Source: Glutinoglossum americanum (Eukaryota; Ascomycota; Geoglossomycetes; Geoglossales; Geoglossaceae). Taken from it: DNA of 64,000 bases. This document shows, one piece after another, positions 58,604 to 64,000 of the stretch. Location: NCBI GenBank assembly GCA_020080175.1, contig JAGHQL010000005.1, positions 124,001 through 188,000 on the forward strand, written 5' to 3'. The notes under the pieces are model-generated. The model was given only the letters and a program-made list of their open reading frames with translations. It was not told the DNA's origin and did no database searches. Position 1 is the stretch's first letter. Each line of letters starts with the position of its first letter. The position numbers and the translations under genes were made by a program.

Positions 58604-59400
58604 CTACCGCGCGCACTCTCATAGTGCTTCAGGGGCCTCATTAAAAATTTCGCAAGTCGCATTTTGACGAAGTACTCTTCTTACCTGGTTCAGAGCAGCG
58701 TGGACAACTCTTCCCGCCAGTGAGCAAGTGCCGGCGAACCCGACCTGAGCATATCCTCACTGCCATCTGAAGGTGGCAATACAAACTGGAGATCTAGCCA
58801 AATGATGCGAGGGGAACACTCTTAGGGAATCACAGTTTATTTGAAGGTACAATGGGCTTAGACAATTTTGGCCCCAGATGTGGGCGTCCCGGTGTGCTGT
58901 GTAAAAGTGGCTGTTTGTATAAGTATGCTCCGCGGCAGCATGCATACTCCCACTGAAAACGCTGCATACCCGCCTCCAATACATTGCAGTGAAAAGTCTG
59001 CTGCCGATAAAAGTCTTCTCCCGTTGCATGCCGCCTTCGGTGCTCCGCTTGAGTGCTATGAGGATTGGTCTATTTTAAGTTAGGGGAAATCAGTCGCGCG
59101 CTAAATATCAAGCCATGGAGGTTCTAAAACGGCAACTTCCGTATAAGGTGGGTAAACTAACGCCCTGTGGACTAGGACGTGTCGCTGCTGTTCGCTCGCT
59201 TCAGGCGAATATATTAGGCGTTAATTTACCGGAATTAATTAGGCTGAGAGCGGGGTAGTTACAGAAGTCAGAGCGCCCGTTAGAGTTTCGTCTCATCCGG
59301 TTACAGGCTCCTACTCTATCTATGGGATATAGCCCCTGATAGGATAGGGCTCAATCAACAGTGCCCATCCCTTGCGCTAATTGGGTATTGCCTTGGAGAA
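58604..59400. other. intergenic region
   Basis: It contains the uncertain 5' end of the minus-strand gene and the promoter of the NB-ARC gene. No further feature is seen. Confidence 0.4.
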
Positions 59401-62400
59401 ATGTCTAGGGTCCAATCGCTCGGGGAAACTGAGCCACCCGCACCTCCGCAGGGATATCCGCCTCAGTCATCCACGAAGCATAGTCAAATCTGGCAAAATG
59501 CTATCCAAAGATACTACGACGAGCTCGGGAAGGGCGGAATCAGAGGCCCTGCGATTGAGAAGGATCTGTGGGGCATCAAGAGCCCAGTGGAACTGCTCGA
59601 CCAAATCAAAGATCTCGAACCGTCGGATTCAAGATCTTCCGGAGCCTGGGTGGGATCGCTGCGTCGACTGGAAACTGTTCTATTAAGCCTCAATGACTTT
59701 GCGGCTGTCACAGCATGGGCTCTTGGAATGAATGGTAGGGTCGGAGCAGTGGTTTGGGGATCGATTAGACTCATCCTGAATGTAAGTTACTAGGGTTTAC
59801 TTTACTGCTGTGGTAAAACCGTTGCTGAATGGTCTCAAGTTAGCAAAGCCAGTGCTTCCGGAAGTTCTAGATATGCTCGAGGAGCTGCGCCGGACCCTTC
59901 CGCGATACAGAACGTATGAACAAGAACTACGTATGACCGAATCTCTTGAGGATGCGTTATCCGACATGTACGCCGAAATTATAGTCTTTTGCGCGCGCGC
60001 GATTACTTTCTTTCAGAACAACCCGAATGTTGGAAGGAGCCGTAATGCTTGGTCCGAGTTTAATAGTCAATTTTTGAAGACAATCGGCAATCTGCGCAAT
60101 TATTCCCGCCGTGTTGACGAAGAAGCGGATATTATCCGCATGACGCGAGAGGCTAATTCAGCGGAGATGGTTGATGTCATGAAAAAGCTGAATGATGTCA
60201 AATTGAGCGGTGGCAACATCGAACTCCCCTGCCATATGATCCCTTACGGGTTGAATCCACGATTCTTTAGTCGGGCTAAGGAGGCTGCCAAGGTCAAGGA
60301 GATACTCGATCCGCGGGATGGTGAGGATAAACTGAGAGTCATGGCGATCTATGGGCTTGGAGGTGTAGGTAAAACCCAACTTGCCCTACACTACGCAAAT
60401 ACCTCCCTTAAACTCTACGACATTATCGCATGGATTCCATCGGAAACTCAGATCAAAATGACTCAAGCTCTTTCCGCCTTTGCCAGGAAGCTTGGGCTGC
60501 CTATTAAAGATGACCCTGGAGAGGATTTCCAAGCTAGTTTGAAGGTTAGGGACTGGCTGAACACATCAGGCCGCCGATTCCTACTAATCTTCGATAACGT
60601 TGATACTATCGATCTTCTTCTTCAAGTCTGGCCTGCTAGCGATAAGGGATCGATCCTTATTACGACACGATCTCTTTCGATGGCCTCGAGACACGCAACT
60701 GATATCATGAACCTCGAGTCTTTCACGACGGAGACCGGGCTGGAAGCCTTGTATTCGCTTACTGGAGCTAGGCCTACTGCTGATGGAGACTCTGCACTTG
60801 CTGCTAAGGATATATGTCGCCTACTTGGAGGCCTCCCACTTGCTCTGGTCCAGATCAGCGAGTTCATCCGAGATCGCAGCTACTCCTATGAAGAATTTCT
60901 CCCCATATATCAATCCTCAGCGGCAAAGGTACTCGCAAGGGGAAAGACCCCAATCGAGTATAACCACACCCTTAGCACAGTCTGGGACCTCTCGCTTCAG
61001 AAACTCCCTCAGGAATCTAAGATATTGCAGAACCTCATTGCCTTTTTTGACCCGGATAGGATCGAAGAGCGGTTGTTGACAAACCCCAAAGCCGGTTTGA
61101 GTGGCGATCGCTTGGAGTTTCTGGCGGATAAATTTGAGTATAGGAAACCCATGCATCCTTGATATTCCTCCGGGCTCTGACAACTCGCAGTTTTGGTGAA
61201 GCCGTGGGCGCGCTTGTCAGGTCATCTCTCATTAACCGCTCCTCAGCCCATAAGGCCCTCTCGGAGCATCGACTAGTCCAAACTGCTGTCTTCTCTGGTC
61301 TCTCGGAGAGGAAATGGGTTTTTACCTGGATTCCGTCATCACAATCCTATCTAACGGGTTCCCTAACACGTGGAAGAAGGCCGGGCACCAGCAAGGCCAT
61401 GGCTGGGCTTCATGGGAGACATGCAGTGAGGTCCTGCCACATGTTAACTGGCTAATGGATTTGAGCAAGAAGCATAAACTTAAGGCCGGCAATCCGGAGC
61501 TTTTTGCGGAGCTGATATTTCGATCTGGGGCGTGAGTTTCGCCGTATCTAATCTCCTCCCCACCTGAAAGAGATTCCTCGACTGGAAATCTTCAGAAAGT
61601 TTGACTGACTTGGTAAACACCTCTAGTTACCTCTGGGAACGGGAGCAGCCCACCGCCGCTCGATCATTCTTCATCTATGGCCTTTCCCTTGGCGTTAATA
61701 GAGGGGGGCCAACCTGCAATCCAGCTATTAGGCTTCTCGGCCACGTTGCTCTCGATATGGCTCAGCCGGAAGCTGCGCTTAAGGCATATTACGAAACCCT
61801 GGCAGCACGACTAGAGTTAGTCGAATCCGATTCCCCAGAAATTGCCAACGTATACGACTCTATCGCCTGCAGCTACACGGAAATGAATAACGTCGAGCAG
61901 GCGTTCGAATACCTTGAAAAGGCCATGAGGATACACGATGCCAAGGGCCCTCAGGGGAGAGCCCGGACATGCGCCATTCTGGCCATGACCCACCTCCGGG
62001 CTCGGAACCCAGATCAAGCACTAGAGGCGTTGAAGGAGTGCTGGCAGCTACAAAACCTCACAGAGGACCAGATCGCCGATTCTAAGTACCCGAAGCACAG
62101 TGGTGACATCGTTCTCCTATCACGAATCCAATACGCTAAAGGTAACAAAGAATCTGCCCTCCAGCTCGCCTCTAGATCCATCAACATTCGCAAGGGCATC
62201 CTGGGCAACAAGGGACCGCGAGTCGCGGACTCAATGTTCCTCGTCTCTAGCATGCTGAGGGATAACCAGAAAGACGCGCTGGCGGCGAAGTTGTTGAGGG
62301 AGGTGGTGGATATGAGCCAGGGGATAGTGGACATGGAAGGACACTTGGCGAGGGCATTGTGGGCGCTAGGAGGGATGGAGGAGGAGGTAGGGAATTGGGG

Positions 62401-62521
62401 CGAAGGAGAGGAGCTTAGGAAGAGGGCCAGAGCTGCGAGGGAGGGGATCGAGGGGAGGGAGGGAGGGGATGAGGATTCGGATGAGGGTTTTGGGAGATTG
62501 GTGGGATATATGTTATGGTGA
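59401..62521 (+). pseudogene. DUF7708-NB-ARC-TPR STAND protein with one apparent frameshift
   Basis: Exons 59401-59781, 59840-61137, 61191-61531 and 61627-62521 join with introns of 58, 53 and 95 nt (GTAAGT, GTATAG, GTGAGT donors). The N-terminus (WQNAIQRYYDELGKGG; AVVWGSIRLILN) looks like a DUF7708-type domain. The NB-ARC follows: P-loop IYGLGGVGKTQLALHYA (about 60346-60396), FLLIFDNVD, ILITTRS and GLPLAL (about 60832-60849). A winged-helix region leads into TPR-like helices (PEAALKAYYETLAARLELVE, QAFEYLEKAMRIHD). Everything fits except exon 3. At about 61300-61320 the frame moves from SGLSERK to YLDSVITILSNGFPNTWK, a one-base-type shift beside the runs AAATGGGTTTTT. It may be a true inactivation or a sequencing error. 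Related proteins act in self/non-self recognition. Confidence 0.8.
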
Positions 62522-64000
62522 GGGAAACCGGGTGCTAGATAGGGTTGATACGAGGCCACTAGGGGCTTTATTATGAAATAATAGCAAACAATAACGCCGG
62601 AATTCTACCGCTTATGGTGTGACATACTGTATCAGATAATCCGACACCTCTGTACCCGATCGCGTGGTAGCATCTGCATCCAGTCGGATTAGTGTTTGGC
62701 GAACGGGACGTTAGCCGTTTTAACGATGGGCATTTGACCAGTCGCATTACTTAAGTAGAGGTAGACCCGGGCTTTTGGGGTGCAACCGAATGAAGATATC
62801 CTGACCCCTTGAGTAGATATAATTATCCCCTTTAAGCACTATCCGCCCTCCCAATAAGGTACCCCCAATCGGCTTTTTATACCTTTGTTAGAACGATCGT
62901 ATTCCGATTGATTTTGTGCATCTATGTCAAGAGTATCTTTCGGGCTCACTGGAAACCTTTTAAATACGTTGCTATCGCGTGGAGCAGGGACGGGCGTGCA
63001 TTGGAAGACCCCCTATATCGATCTAGTATGTTTGCCTCGAACCTACTCGTGATGGTTAGGTAAATGCGCACCGAGTCGCCTCTTCTACTTCTAAACTGTT
63101 TGAAGTGTTTTGGCACATTGGCAGTTGGGCTGGGTTGGCGCTTAATATCTAATGTCTCATTTCGCAGTTTTGTCGGTGTTTTATCTCTTTTGGGTAACTT
63201 ACTATTGGACGTACGGTATAGAAGAATTGTATTAGCTAGCTACCGTACGGAGTAGAGAGAGTGTGTAGTGTAGTATATAGAAGAAACTAAGTACATTGGT
63301 GTTCGCGAGACCTTATATAACCAGAGTGTTAAGTCCCCGTCGGCGGCCCCGTGTTATTGAATAGGGGCTATACAATTTAGGCCACGCCCATTTGTTAACA
63401 CTGGGAGTTGATCGACGTCCTAACTATAACATATAGTCTCTGTTCCACACTTACCCTAATTTGAATAACTACCCAACCTCACACGTGTCTAACCTACCTT
63501 CTAGATGTCGCATTGCTTCCCATCGGTGGAACTCCCAACGTGCAGGCGTTCAAGGGGGGATGGCTACTTACCTACCTGGACCGGTAAGTTCTAGTGAGCG
63601 AAATCTATTTCTTTCTGTAGCAGAAGAAAGCCGCCTTTCCCAGGCCCTCATCAAAGGAGAAATTTGAGGCCTCGAATTTGCCACGCATTTTCGTCCTGCG
63701 CACGCTGGAGGGGTTGGCTAGGGGGTTCGGGGTAACAGAGAGAGCTCGTATAGATAGTCTACTCTACCTAAAACTAATCCTTTCTCTAATACCACTAATA
63801 ACCATTCTAGGTTCTCCGGGGAAAAGAAAGAGGGCGAAGACACATCTAGACCTTTCACCTGGTATCCGTGGCTCTTCTGAGGGATAGAAGAATTTGCCAA
63901 ATCGAACCTAGCTCGCGACAGGGTCGTTTCCCTTTCGTTCTACAATTCTTCCCTCCAGCTTTGGAGTAATTCCTTTAGTCCACCCGGCAGCGTTACCACC
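62522..64000. other. gene-free end of window
   Basis: I found no recognisable gene. Small frames at 63064-63255 and 63461-63887 are unassigned. Confidence 0.45.

Noticed and set aside
1-64000. CRISPR arrays, rRNA operons, secondary-metabolite clusters (PKS/NRPS)
   Set aside because: No regular repeat-spacer array, no rRNA motif and no synthase motif was seen in any frame.

Overview
The window looks like nuclear DNA of a filamentous ascomycete (Pezizomycotina). Genes carry short GT-AG introns (about 50-110 nt), several with CTAAC/CTGAC-type branch sites. The gene families are typical of such fungi: AA11-type lytic polysaccharide monooxygenases (LPMOs), Clr5 and Zn2Cys6 regulators, NACHT and NB-ARC STAND (NLR-like) proteins, DUF6594 and Dabb. 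I see no bacterial operon structure and no convincing rRNA, tRNA or CRISPR. The species cannot be named from the sequence.

1-11 kb is gene-poor. It holds minisatellites and degenerate copies of a dispersed repeat, present six times in the first 30.5 kb, that carries a conserved open frame for a small Cys/His peptide. 11-12.3 kb holds an intact secreted AA11 LPMO with an Ala-Pro linker and a Cys-rich C-terminal module. 12.4-20.9 kb has more repeat copies and low-complexity sequence but no gene I can support. 21-24.4 kb holds a second, intron-containing AA11-like LPMO with a GPI-like tail, divergent from a Cys-rich single-pass membrane protein. 26.3-29 kb is a Clr5-domain gene with one apparent frame change. 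31.5-36.1 kb holds a TPR relic and a decayed protein kinase-TPR gene. A decayed Tc1/mariner transposase end (about 37 kb) and a damaged Zn2Cys6 regulator (38.2-40.6 kb) follow.

43-46.6 kb encodes a SesB-like alpha/beta hydrolase-NACHT-ankyrin protein. 47.5-49.5 kb is an intact, GC-rich FAD sugar-lactone oxidase. 51.3-53.3 kb holds a small hypothetical ORF and a DUF6594 membrane protein. 56-56.5 kb is a three-exon Dabb protein. 57.2-58.6 kb is a C-terminally membrane-anchored fungal protein, and 59.4-62.5 kb is a DUF7708-NB-ARC-TPR protein with one apparent frameshift. The right half is therefore an innate-immunity/incompatibility-type neighbourhood with live and dead STAND-related genes. The left half is repeat-rich and contains two LPMO genes that probably act on chitin or another polysaccharide at the wall or outside the cell.
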